The notes below the pieces were generated by a model. That model did not search any database, was not told the DNA's origin, and worked only from the letters and a program-made list of their open reading frames with translations. Below are positions 54,901-64,000 of a stretch of 64,000 nt of DNA, in pieces. This DNA is from Sipunculus nudus. Its lineage: Eukaryota; Annelida; Sipuncula; Golfingiida; Sipunculidae. Made by a program: the position numbers and the translations under genes. How positions within the stretch are numbered: position 1 is the stretch's first letter; every line of letters begins with the position of its first letter. The stretch spans positions 17,945,382 through 18,009,381 of the forward strand of contig CM049317.1 in the NCBI GenBank assembly GCA_026874595.1. The letters run 5' to 3'.

Positions 54901-57900
54901 GGTATTGTGGAGATATTTTTTTAGAGAAATAAAGAAAGGCAGCGGACAAAAAGGTGACAATTTGGCTAGATGTAAATTTACTGGATCTTCAGTTTTACAA
55001 CCCCGACTCAAAATTATAACTCTTCGTTATTTCTGGCATGGGCCTCTCTTCCATAATTTTTCATTTAAATTCATTGAGATCTAGAAAAAAAAAGTATTCT
55101 AAGGAATCCAGACATCTGCCACCAGGGCGGTCTCTAATGTTGGGTATTCCGCAACCCGTTTTCATTCTCTTGTCGACATTATCGCAAGTTTATTTGTGCA
55201 GATATTCCCACGAAGGTGTTTGTATTTCTCTTATTCGACCCATATTCTCATGAACAATAGTGTAGATGTAATTTTATTACTGTGACACAAATACACCTTA
55301 GCTCAAAACATAAACCTCAGCTATCTTCGTTATTAGAAGTAATTGGCAGTTATAACATTTCCATGTACTGGAAACCAGTGTATTCATGTTAGTCCATGAG
55401 TATCACTATTTAGTATTTTGTAGTTTCAGAAACCATCTAGTACAAATGATATACAGAAGAATACAGGGTGCCAGAACTTAGAGGTCATCAAGTCATTCAT
55501 AGCCGACAGTTTCACAGATCTGACTAAGGCAGAGGCCTTCTTGCAGTACGGGTTAGCGCTACACACGACCGCTGTACGAAGAATATGTACACAGTAAGTA
55601 TACAAAAAAATAGGCATGATATCACAAATCACAATAGGCACCCAGAGCCTACACGAAGTCGTGAAAGGGGTTTTACATTCCCATTGCCCATTGTATTGCT
55701 GGATAAAGACGATGCATATACAGTCGGACCCCGTTAATCCGGCACCATCGGGGATTAGGAATTATGCCGGATTACGCAGGTTGCCGGATTACGTATCAGG
55801 GACACCCACAGCTAAAAACACAAACCCAGGGAAGAGCAATATTTGCCGTATCTGTGATTATAATTAAAAATGAATTATATTATGCATAAAGTAAAAATTG
55901 AGTGATAATAAAAGTAAATAAAACACTTCAAACAATGTGCAAATAAACTTTATTCAAAAGTTCCAGCAGAATGTATCGATACAAAAAATAATGCAAATCG
56001 GAGGAATTACAGAATCATCACCTATATACAATGTCCATATACATTTTTACACAGTGTGACTGAGTTACTTTGCACTGAAGTATCTGTCCAATGTGCACTG
56101 CTTGTTGTCACGGAGAGTGGCTGAATTGAGTCTAGACAGCATGTCTCGCAGTAGCAGCAAATCCCGCTCGCCGAAATCCTGGGGCTTCGTCTCCGCGTAT
56201 CTGACCATATCCCGCAGTCCCTGTCTGGCGAGCTTAGCAGTTGGCGGCTGCTGTTCGTCCGGACTCGCGTCACACTCGTCCTCGCTATCATCATCGTCTT
56301 TCTTCCCGACCGACACAATATCCAAAATGTCCGCGTCACTATGCATATCTCCTGTAGGAACACCGGAATCAACCACGAGATATTCATCCGCGGTCAGCGT
56401 GTTTTCGATTGGTAGCTGAGCGACAACTCGGGCAAGCTCGGCAGTATCCGGCAGTGACGCAGAAGGGGGTGGGGCTGTCTCATCGCTGTTTGGGTGAATG
56501 CCTGTATGCTTGAAACAGTTGGCGATAGTCTGCTCGCTGACCTCGTTCCAAGCCTGTCTTATGAAGTAGATTGCATCTTTCACAGACGTTTTCTCTATTG
56601 CCCCACGGTCCTCAACTTGTGCAATCCAGTCCTTTGCCTGTATCCTTCTGTAGTGACATTTGAAGGCTTGAATAACCCCCGCGTCCAGTGGCTGTAACTT
56701 TGACGTGGTATTGGGCGGCAGATAAACCAGTCTTTGTGAGAAGTGTGGTTGTCGACCAACAGCACGATTTTCCTTCCTTGAAGCTTCATCTTCCTGTTTA
56801 TCTGGCTGACGTATTCTTCAAACATAGTGCTGACCATCCACGCTTTCTTGTTATTCTTGTACGTAACGATGGGCCCGGGGTCGAATCCTTTAAAGCAGCG
56901 AGGTTTAGCGGATTTTCCGATCACGATTCGTTTTAGTTTCTCAGATCCGTCCGCATTTGCAGCAAGACCAACTGTCAGCCGATCCTTGCACTTCTTAGTT
57001 CCCTTGACTGGTGCTGTAGCAAGTGTTCTGTCAGGGCCTAGGCGGAAGAATAATCCAGTTTCGTCAAAATTGAAAATGTTGCAAAGACTGTATCCGACAA
57101 GTGCTGCTTGAACGTCACTTCGACCCTTTAATTCGACTTGTTGGTCTACGCTCCCTGATTCACCATGCATGACGTGCTGTTTGATGCCACCTCGTGCTTT
57201 CATCCTATCTATCCATCCATTCGAGTATTGGAAGTCAGTGATCCCCAGTTGCTGTCCTAGCTCTTTTGCTTTTTCACGGAGAATGTCAGTGGAAACGATC
57301 GCTCCGTTGGCCACAATGTCTTTCAACCATAGTGTCTATGCCTCTTCCAGCTGTGGATGCTTGCCCATTTTCATCCTTTTCACTGTGTCTGTGCTTTCAT
57401 CCATTTTCAGCCACTTGTCTTTGTTTGACAGTATGTCTGACACAGTCTGATGACCAATGTCAATCTTGTGTTCAGTAGCAACCCATCCCACGATGTCTCT
57501 CTGTGTCGCCTTTGGGTGTTTTTCTTTGTAGAGGCAGATGTCTCTCTTCAGAGAAACATTGATTTCACAGCGCTTTCGTTTCGGCATAGCTGGCGTATGT
57601 CAATGACGATAATAAATACTCTTTAATCACTGCAGTATTTATAGGCATAAAAATCTTTAATTATTCACTCTTTTTAGTTTGTTTGTTCTTAGAAGTCACT
57701 TTAAACATAATTAAATAGAATCAAAACAAGTAACAAACATAAACACAATGATTAAATCTACTCAACATTGACACGTTGTTTATGTTTGCAATCAACAAGC
57801 GAGACCAATACACCACAGGCGCTTGAATCGCTATTTGTGTTGATATTGGCTTAATGTTCAATTTACCTTAACAACAATCCCCTACCGTTTAATGAGCTGT

Positions 57901-60900
57901 AAACGATGATATATCGCTTGCCGGTACTTGTTTATTTAATAAATACACAAGGCCGGCATCCAAGTCTGCGGACGGGTAGGCAATGATACAAGAAATCAAT
58001 TAAAATTCCCAAATATTTCAAAGATTTTCGAGGGAAGAAACTTACAGTCGTTAAATGGCCAGTTTCATTTTCTATAAAAGCATCAACAATTCCAATACAC
58101 ACAGTGTACCACTTGTAATGAGCTCTTATTTGTAACTAGTCTGTATCCATTAAGCAGCTGTTACCCCAAACAAGGAAATCCCCATGTATCTTGGTCAGCA
58201 GTAAGGATTTCCCCCTGGAACCTAACACCTGATTGGTTGATAATGATGGAAATAGTAATCTGGGATAAATCTGTCTGTTTGTCGCTTAATGGATACAGAC
58301 TCGTCCGCAGACTTGGATGCCGGCCTTGTGTATCTATTATATAAACAAGTACCGGCAAGCGATATAACATGGTTTACAGCTTATTAAACGGTAGGGGATT
58401 GTTGTTAAGATAAATTGAACATTATTTAAGCCAATATCAACACAAATAGCGATTCAAGCGCCTGTGAATACACCCTTTCATGTATGATGGGTCGACGCTT
58501 CCGACCAAACAATCATTCGGTCAAAGCTAATTAATTATCAGTTTACACCGAAACCGCGGGTCTGTTTGCTCTGCACGCATGACCGCCAGTGAGCCGTATG
58601 ATGTTCACCGGCCGGGAAGTCACAGCTAATTAATTATCAATTTACACCGAAACCGTGTATGTTCACCGGCGGGGAAGTCACTGAGGCGTGCCGGATTACG
58701 TAGATGATGTTTATCATAAATAGGGATGTTGGTTCTCGGTAATTGTGCCGGAGCCGGATTACGCAAAAAGCCGGATTACGACCTAAAAATATAATGTGGG
58801 AAATCCGTTCTCAAGAAATGTGCCGGTTTACGCCGAATGCCGGACTATCGAAGGCCGGATTAGAAGGGTCCGACTGTAGTATGATTATAGGAAGTTTAAT
58901 CTTAAGGACCTTTTAAACATATGTGTATGCATCTGTGCATATTTCATTTTAATTTCTATATGCACTTGGAATACGTATAGCTCTTTTGCAGGTCATCAAA
59001 AAAGAAGGAATTGATCGCATTTTTCATTAAATCAAACACTATTATGAGGGTTTGTTTTTGTTGTATGGTCAAAGTGCCCTCCTCATAGGACAAAACGGAA
59101 AATGTAATATGAAATTAAAAAAAAATGAAAGGAATTGTGTCGTATAAAATCAGGATAGTCATACTGAAATGCTGAACTATAGAACTGCGGAGTGATTATA
59201 TCGTAAGCAACAACGGTACATCAAATGCATCTTCCAACATGTAAGTGGAACAACTACCGCGAGAAACGGTTGCCTTGATATTAGTTCTTATTTCTCACAC
59301 CAGATGTTACCGGCAGCCACAGAAGCAGGTGTCGTCTGGTTTGGCCCAATGGAGCGTGGGGCGGCCAGGGGGAGGGAGCGTTTGGGAACTAGTTGACTGT
59401 CTGGTTCGCCCGGGGGTGGGTCAGCATATTTTAGCCTGGAGTGTTCTGGACCAGTTTACGTCCGCCCGCTCCGGAGCAAGAAGACCGAGCAGACCGACAG
59501 TACAGACAACAACACAACAGGTAAACCATCATAAAAAAGTATCATCCATAAAAGTCACTTTCTCTGACTTGAACATGAGCATAAACAGGTGTTCTTAAAG
59601 GGACCTAATCACCTATTTGACCTTTATAAACTGAAGGTAATTCCTTGGAGCAATTATGAACACAGACCAGAAAACTTGGATATCAATGCGCACATAATCT
59701 GCTTGTTTTGTTTATATCAACGTGTTTATAATATTTAGGGGCCCGCTAAAATAATCAAAACAAATTCAACAAGGGCATCTTGCGGCAAGTCAGATAAGCC
59801 AGAGCTTCCTTCCACCGCATATATGCAAATTATCACCTTAGGTTACTTGTTTTTCCCGTTTGTCAACATTGCTGTACAAACACGTTGTTGATAAACAAGT
59901 TTATACATCCTTCACGAAGGCGTTATAAGAACTTTTCATAACGAGATTTACTCTTAGATCATTATTATATTAAGAAAAAGTGAAAAAAAAGGTTTACCGT
60001 TCAATAGAAATTGAAATCGGGGAACAGGCACCAAAACATTGCCATTATAAAGGAGAGCGCACATCTTCAAGCTGAGTGATAATAAAGGCATCAGCGAATG
60101 AACCAGCAAGTAAATTTTTGGGCTAAGGTCGTTTCTAGATGTTCCCAAGACCACGCTGTAAGGCGGGGAAATCTTATATATTTTTTCCTTTGTTGATTTT
60201 GTTTCTCACATATCAGGTTTGACAAATATTTTGGTTAATCTTGAAGTCTATTACCTGGCCGTTCAGACATAGTATATCCGGAATTCCGTAAATCCGTAAT
60301 TCCTTAATTCTATTTCCGTAATTCTATCGATATATTTTACCATTTCCTTTTAAGGCAAATGTGGGGATAGAACCAGGGACCTATATCTGCAAAGTGTAAA
60401 ATAACCCCTGAACGACACGTTAATCCTGCTATCTGTTAGTTTTAAACTGGTCATAAGTAATCAATAATTCATTATTTGCAACTGTCTTAGCATTTTTACC
60501 ATTTAAAACGTCAAATTTTCCCCCAAGAACAAATCTAAAGAAGAAGAAGAGGTGAAAACGTTAATAGCGTCATCTAGCGGCCAGATAAAAAACTACAGTC
60601 AACTTCGAAGATTATGTGAAGATGGCTTGGGGCTCGGGAGAATAGCCACAGCAACGGTTCTCAGCGGGTGAGAAAGAATCACAATATATTAATTTGTAAC
60701 AACTATCTGGTTCTGAATAATTGTAACAGGTCTTTAATTTAAGATTTTAGTATTTATGCAGTACACCTTTATATTCTTTCACTAGTTTAATGAATGCAGC
60801 AGTTATTGGCGGAAATTGAAACGGCGTATGATATATGGTCGGAACAGATAAGCGTTTTACTGAAGACAGTTTTCTTGTATATATTAAGTTAAAGTTTATC

Positions 60901-63202
60901 CATTATGAAAACCAAATCTGGCCACGAGGCTCTGGTCTGACGTAGGCATTTTTGGCGAAGTACCGATTGAAACACAAACAAATGTGTAATTAAGAATGTG
61001 TTAATTTCGGGCTACAGGCGTGTTTGGCGAATAAGCGAGGGTTTACACTATCCGTTTATATAAAAAGTTATGTCGTTTCGTTTTGTAATAACAATGATTA
61101 AGAAGGAACACAACACGCAGGTCTAATTTATACCGCTCTTTCTTTAATGGACCAACTAGCATTTTCGATGGTGAATATATTTAAATACAGCAGTAAACAA
61201 TATTCGGAACAAATTTGGACAGGAAATGATATTAGAGTGGTGCTAACAATTGGGTTGTTCCCATTTTAGGACGGGTACCGTTCAACAGAAAGCAATAGAC
61301 GCTCTCACGGTCTGGGCAAACAAACTTCCCCGAAACAAATTGGATCTGTCCAAGGTTCTCAGCGCGGCGGGTTGCACATTGCAAGATTGCGGCACAAGTA
61401 ACTCAAGCAAGGTTAGTATAATAAATAGTATTATGTACTTTATACAAGTTTTTTTTTTTACACATCGTGAAACAGCGTTCGCTGTCTCCTAGACATCACC
61501 CGTGTCTAGATTAGCCGTGAATACAAGGCTCAGTAGGCAATCATTTCCTTAAAACAATATGTAATGGCACTCTGACACTGGTGTCAGTATACCAGAATAC
61601 CAGAACACTGAAATCGTGCTATGTCTAGACACGACCAAGTGCACGATTGGTCATCCAATTCGTCGTGCACCTGATTATATAATAATTTATAATATGTATA
61701 CAGTAAAGTGTGTGTGCGTAAATATGTATTGTGTGTGTGCGTATATATTTGCACATTTATATAAATTATATACAGCAATATACTTATATATATATATATA
61801 TTGGTTATTGTGATATCGGTATATACCAATAAATTCCTTGGAATGGCTGAAAATCATAACCAAAATTATGGTTATATAATTTAGTATTATCTTAGAAAAG
61901 TGAAACATTCGTTGATTATTTTATTAAGGACACATGTGGACGGCAAACAGTTTATTTTGTTCTCCTTTTTTTCCTTGCAGACTCAACCTGCGGATTTTAC
62001 CACATCGGCAACGCCAACCAAACCAACTCATGACGTGTTCCGATACTCAGACGAACTAATACTGTCAGAAATGTTCAGAAAAATAGCCGAGGTCGATGAC
62101 AAACAGTTCTTTAGACAGTTCTTGCAAAAGGTTCTTGGTATAACCATGGTCAGAACGAACAAAATTCTCTTCACGTGAGTAAAATATGATTGATTGTTAT
62201 ATTTTCTTTGTGTTTAAGATTTGTGCAAATCTATTTTTTTACACGGTTATTTCTTATATTTTTATTTTCCCAAGCTCACGTTTTAAGAAAAGAAACTGAT
62301 TTACATTATTTCAATAAAACTGTTTAATCGAGAACGCTATTTGCAAGGATGCAAGGATCTGAGATTCTTACTAATTTTTCAGAACCAAGAAATAGGATAT
62401 GATTTCAATTGAATACAATTGAAAAATTGCATTGACGAGAATACAGTTGTGACTATCTTAGATTTCTTCCTTTAATACCCTAATCGTTGAATTTTATGTA
62501 TTTCAAAGTATAATTTATATATTGGGTATTATTGATGTATTGTTAATCAACAACGCAATAACAGTCACACGGAAGGCATTGTCCTTAGAAAAATTACCAG
62601 CTTAAACAACAGAGTATGTTTTTTCATAGTGACAAAGCTGTGCTACCGTTTTTAACACATTGCACGTCACAATCATTTGGTATAAGGTACAAAAAATTCA
62701 CACACACGTTTACCTGTTGACATTAAGTTGCATATACGAAATCCCTTCATTACGTTGTTTCAAATTTACCCATCAGATATGATAAAGCTGAAGATATAGT
62801 CAATAAAGCAAAAGAAGAATGGACGCAAGGTCATTCAAGGACACCACAAGAGCTTGTTATCCTGATAGAAAGAAAACAACTCGGAGGACACGAGTTGCTG
62901 GACAGGTTAAAAGATGTTATACGAAAAGCTAGAGGATCTGTGGTAGGTTCAGGAGGGTTATACTAAACATAACATGTTCCTGCTACAACTACCTCATGCT
63001 CAAGCACTTCTCCGTTCCCTCACATGATTTTTCACTGCCTGGTCAGCTTCCTGAGTAAATGAAATATCGACTCAGCAATAAGGTCCTTAAAAGTACATGT
63101 TTATTTAGATGTTTTGGTTCATGCAAAATAAGACACAATTAAATCACCTTTTTCATCTTTAATATCTGTACAATTGAAAATTAATGTTGACGTGTTGGCC
63201 AG

Positions 63203-63252
<50 letters not shown>

Positions 63253-63337
63253 CGGTAGTGACTCCGATCCATTTTTTTATCATGCTTTGTTTAAAACGTT
63301 GACCGTTTTTACCTGCGTAAAAGAAACTGCATTTTCG

Positions 63338-63398
<61 letters not shown>

Positions 63399-63575
63399 AA
63401 ACAAAATATTATAGCCTTACCTTTTATCTTTACACAGCATCGAGTCAGAAGTGTAGCAACAAGCGCGCCGAGTCTCTATGACCGCTCACCCATAGGACGG
63501 CCAAGTATCAGGAACGGTCCAGTGGCGCCATCACGCGGACGACTCGCTATTTATGGAAAAGAGGAAATGGTTTAG
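48698..63575 (+). CDS. multi-death-domain protein with N-terminal UPA-like region (gene C)
   Basis: Eleven exons (48698-48928, 50128-50298, 52291-52332, 52420-52695, 55430-55593, 59304-59520, 60528-60667, 61270-61411, 61981-62174, 62777-62942, 63438-63575) join in phase into 626 residues plus TAG. Residues 1-240 are beta-rich (HVTLNIYLVDRLC, RVIQLPPGGKLRPDHTILIS) and may resemble the UPA domain of UNC5-type receptors. Three helical death-fold domains follow at about 256-345, 371-455 and 487-578; the third is the clearest (LSEMFRKIAEV ... KAKEEWTQGHSRTPQELVILIERKQLGG). A basic, proline-rich tail ends the protein. There is no signal peptide or membrane segment, so a cytoplasmic adaptor in apoptotic or immune signalling is the likely role. 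In-frame TGA and TAA at 48677-48682 support the chosen ATG. Domain family is my reading; partners are unknown. Confidence 0.75.
49055..49560. repeat. GAGTCC-rich dispersed repeat (gene C intron 1)
   Basis: Both ends are dense in GAGTCCAAGT and GACTCGAG-type units in mixed orientation (TCCGAGTCCAAGTGC near 49110; GTACGAGTCCGAGTCCAGG near 49460), with an AT-rich middle. It looks like a transposon with repetitive subterminal regions. Confidence 0.45.
50128..50298 (+). CDS. gene C exon 2
   Basis: Acceptor CTTTGGGCCCAG, donor AAG|GTGAAC, phase 0 at both ends. It encodes LPVSRVIQLPPGGKLRPD and TILISLDPWDTSW. Confidence 0.8.
50380..50686. mobile_element. MITE with TAAGGCC termini (gene C intron 2)
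   Basis: The 307-bp segment starts TAAGGCCCAAAAAAGGTATG and ends with the inverse (ACCTTTTTTTGGCCTTA with one shift). No matching target duplication was found, so the family is open. No coding capacity. Confidence 0.55.
50990..51058 (+). repeat. 14-bp minisatellite (gene C intron 2)
   Basis: Five consecutive near-perfect copies of TGGGATATTTTATT. Confidence 0.93.
51896..51954. repeat. (AT)n microsatellite (gene C intron 2)
   Basis: About 59 bp of uninterrupted AT. Confidence 0.95.
52291..52332 (+). CDS. gene C exon 3 (42-nt micro-exon)
   Basis: Between CTCTCTACAG and GTAAGT it encodes GDFLGLSLKSPFAK. As a multiple of three in phase 0, it could be skipped without a frameshift. Confidence 0.7.
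52420..52695 (+). CDS. gene C exon 4
   Basis: Acceptor CTATATTTTTCAG, donor CAT|GTAAGT, phase 0. It encodes KIKIDDIACCHKGGLVVQAA, a serine/arginine-rich linker (SSRMRSRSTGDLWSSRS) and EVYLNFNLSH. Confidence 0.85.
52696..55429 (+). other. gene C intron 4
   Basis: 2.7 kb. An open frame at about 54331-54574 looks protein-like but has no acceptor in the needed phase and no donor, so I leave it as intron. A dispersed repeat lies at 55093-55260. Confidence 0.55.
55093..55260 (+). repeat. dispersed repeat copy (gene C intron 4)
   Basis: TATTCTAAGGAATCCAGAC, GGGCGGTCTCTAATGTTGGG, CCGCAACCCGTTTTCATTC and TATTCGACCCATATTC match the family seen in gene B introns and the intergenic region. Confidence 0.5.
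55430..55593 (+). CDS. gene C exon 5 (death domain 1, first half)
   Basis: Acceptor TTGTAGTTTCAG, donor ACA CA|GTAAGT, phase 0 in and 2 out. It encodes VIKSFIADSFTDLTKAEAFL and YGLALHTTAVRRIC. Confidence 0.85.
56065..57587 (-). pseudogene. Tigger-family transposase, broken
   Basis: It reads from 57587 with MPKRKRCEINVSLKRDI, a CENP-B/pogo-type helix-turn-helix start, then a second DNA-binding segment (STDILREKAKELGQQLG ... FQYSNGWIDRMKARG). The catalytic core shows FNFDETGLFFR (first Asp), LLVDNHTSH (second Asp) and, in another frame, LPPNTTSKLQPLDAG (third Asp). A TAG interrupts the frame at 57336-57338. Near 56721-56730 the frame shifts, and the spacing between the second motif and LPPNTT is shorter than usual, so some bases are probably missing. 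An acidic C-terminal region (DDDDSEDECD) ends at 56065. It is not expected to be active. Confidence 0.88.
57814..57974 (+). repeat. left arm of long inverted repeat inside Tigger element
   Basis: About 161 bp starting CACAGGCGCTTGAATCGC and ending CCAAGTCTGCGGACG is repeated in reverse complement at 58302-58466, with a loop of about 330 bp. Confidence 0.85.
58302..58466 (-). repeat. right arm of long inverted repeat inside Tigger element
   Basis: Begins CGTCCGCAGACTTGGATGCC and ends GATTCAAGCGCCTGTG. Differences from the left arm are scattered substitutions and a few indels. Confidence 0.85.
58531..58680 (+). repeat. imperfect tandem duplication near Tigger right end
   Basis: AGCTAATTAATTATCAGTTTACACCG followed by GTTCACCGGCCGGGAAGTCA recurs from 58624 as AGCTAATTAATTATCAATTT and GTTCACCGGCGGGGAAGTCA, the second copy shortened in the middle. 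Confidence 0.85.
59304..59520 (+). CDS. gene C exon 6 (death domain 1, second half)
   Basis: Acceptor TATTTCTCACACCAG, donor CAG|GTAAAC. Only the phase-2 frame is open throughout. It encodes VSSGLAQWSVGRPGGGSVWE and LVDCLVRPGVGQHIL, with the W and G spacing of a death domain, then an arginine-rich linker. Confidence 0.85.
59595..59966. mobile_element. truncated TTAA-type MITE (gene C intron 6)
   Basis: It starts TTAAAGGGACCTAATCACC and continues in reverse orientation to the element at 16243-16716, including ACACGTTGTTGATAAACAAG and CCTTCACGAAGG. The far terminus is missing; similarity fades after TCTTAGATCATT. Confidence 0.6.
60528..60667 (+). CDS. gene C exon 7 (death domain 2, first half)
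   Basis: Acceptor ATTTTCCCCCAAG, donor GG|GTGAGA, phase 0 in and 2 out. It encodes KEEEEVKTLIASS and YSQLRRLCEDGLGLGRIATA. Confidence 0.8.
61270..61411 (+). CDS. gene C exon 8 (death domain 2, second half)
   Basis: Acceptor TGTTCCCATTTTAG, donor AAG|GTTAGT. It encodes VQQKAIDALTVWANKLPRNK and LSKVLSAAGC. Confidence 0.82.
61981..62174 (+). CDS. gene C exon 9 (death domain 3, first half)
   Basis: Acceptor TTTTTTCCTTGCAG, donor AC|GTGAGT, phase 0 in and 2 out. It encodes DELILSEMFRKIAEVDDKQF and VLGITMVRTNKIL. Confidence 0.87.
62777..62942 (+). CDS. gene C exon 10 (death domain 3, second half)
   Basis: Acceptor TTTACCCATCAG, donor GTG|GTAGGT. It encodes KAEDIVNKAKEEWTQG and PQELVILIERKQLGGHELLD. 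Confidence 0.87.
63205..63395. repeat. two (AT)n microsatellites before the gene C last exon
   Basis: AT tracts at 63205-63246 and 63339-63395. The second ends about 40 bp before the terminal exon acceptor. Confidence 0.95.
63438..63575 (+). CDS. gene C terminal exon
   Basis: Acceptor ATCTTTACACAG, just after an AT microsatellite. It encodes a basic tail (SIRNGPVAPSRGRLAIYG) and stops at TAG. Confidence 0.8.
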   Translation, partial: HRVRSVATSAPSLYDRSPIGRPSIRNGPVAPSRGRLAIYGKEEMV

Positions 63576-63863
63576 TTTTACGTGTCCACTCAGAGAGCAA
63601 ACAGTGATCTGTTAAATCGTTGAAGAATATTTTCCATGTCGCATACAAGAATAAGGAAACATAAGAAACATTGTTCAGAATACGTCACACATTGTCATAG
63701 GGATCTTTGAATCTTAACTTTAAAGCCCCCGGCATCTACACCATCATCTACATGCTTATGTTTATATTGGTAAGCAGAAGCACACTCGAGAGTTGTGGTT
63801 GACTCCTGCGAATATTTTGTATGTCTCAGTATTTGATACCCCAACACAATGTCATTTAATGTA

Positions 63864-63869
63864 AATAAA
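63864..63869 (+). terminator. gene C polyadenylation signal
   Basis: AATAAA about 290 nt after the stop is the first canonical hexamer downstream. The last 130 bp of the window show nothing further. Confidence 0.55.
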
Positions 63870-64000
63870 TTTTATGAATAACTTCTCGAGTGTTGGTATC
63901 TATCATGTTATGCCTGTTATCTTTAAATAATGAAAGTATATCTGTATAAGTAACTACCTTGATTCTATCCTACGGTAACTTTAATTGCATATAAAGCAAC

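Larger units (their letters stand above)
55721..58876 (-). mobile_element. Tigger/pogo DNA transposon (gene C intron 5)
   Basis: The 3156-bp element starts CAGTCGGACCCCGTTAATCC and ends GGATTAGAAGGGTCCGACTG, with TA outside both ends (55719-55720, 58877-58878). GCCGGATTACG motifs repeat just inside each end. The minus strand carries a broken CENP-B/DDE transposase, and the region between its start and the right terminus holds a long inverted repeat. It lies antisense in an intron of gene C. Confidence 0.92.

Overview
This is AT-rich eukaryotic DNA with many introns, microsatellites and fossil DNA transposons. It is most likely from a marine invertebrate. The gene content (a tandem digestive or lysosomal type alpha-glucosidase family, a multi-death-domain protein, tRNA-derived SINEs) and repeat landscape suggest a mollusc, possibly a bivalve. 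That placement is inference. All genes below were assembled by eye from splice signals and reading phase; no transcript data were used.

Layout. (1) 494-4811, plus strand: the last seven coding exons of a glycoside hydrolase family 31 (GH31) gene (gene A), whose 5' part lies outside the window. (2) 6685-35217, plus strand: a complete GH31 gene (gene B) of 23 coding exons giving 983 residues: signal peptide, three six-cysteine P-type (trefoil) domains, then a GH31 unit with nucleophile and acid/base aspartates in place. The last seven exons of A and B match in order, phase and nearly in length, so they are tandem duplicates. (3) 35218 to about 48.66 kb: intergenic, rich in repeats and G/C homopolymers, with two minus-strand tRNA-Lys(CTT) genes inside a diverged direct duplication of about 2 kb. 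(4) 48698-63575, plus strand: gene C, 11 coding exons giving 626 residues: a beta-rich N-terminal region that may be UPA-like, then three death-fold domains, each encoded by an exon pair with the same phase pattern.

Mobile elements sit mostly in introns. They include a 3.16-kb Tigger/pogo element with matching ends, TA target duplication and a broken transposase (55721-58876), a 925-bp hAT-type element with a perfect 8-bp target duplication (23863-24787), TTAA-flanked elements in genes B and C, TA-flanked MITEs, a tRNA-derived SINE and several copies of a dispersed repeat.

The least ordinary observations are the exon-pair architecture of the triple death-domain protein, the triple trefoil head on a single GH31 unit, and two neighbouring introns of gene B in which the gene's own 5' splice-site sequence has been locally multiplied.
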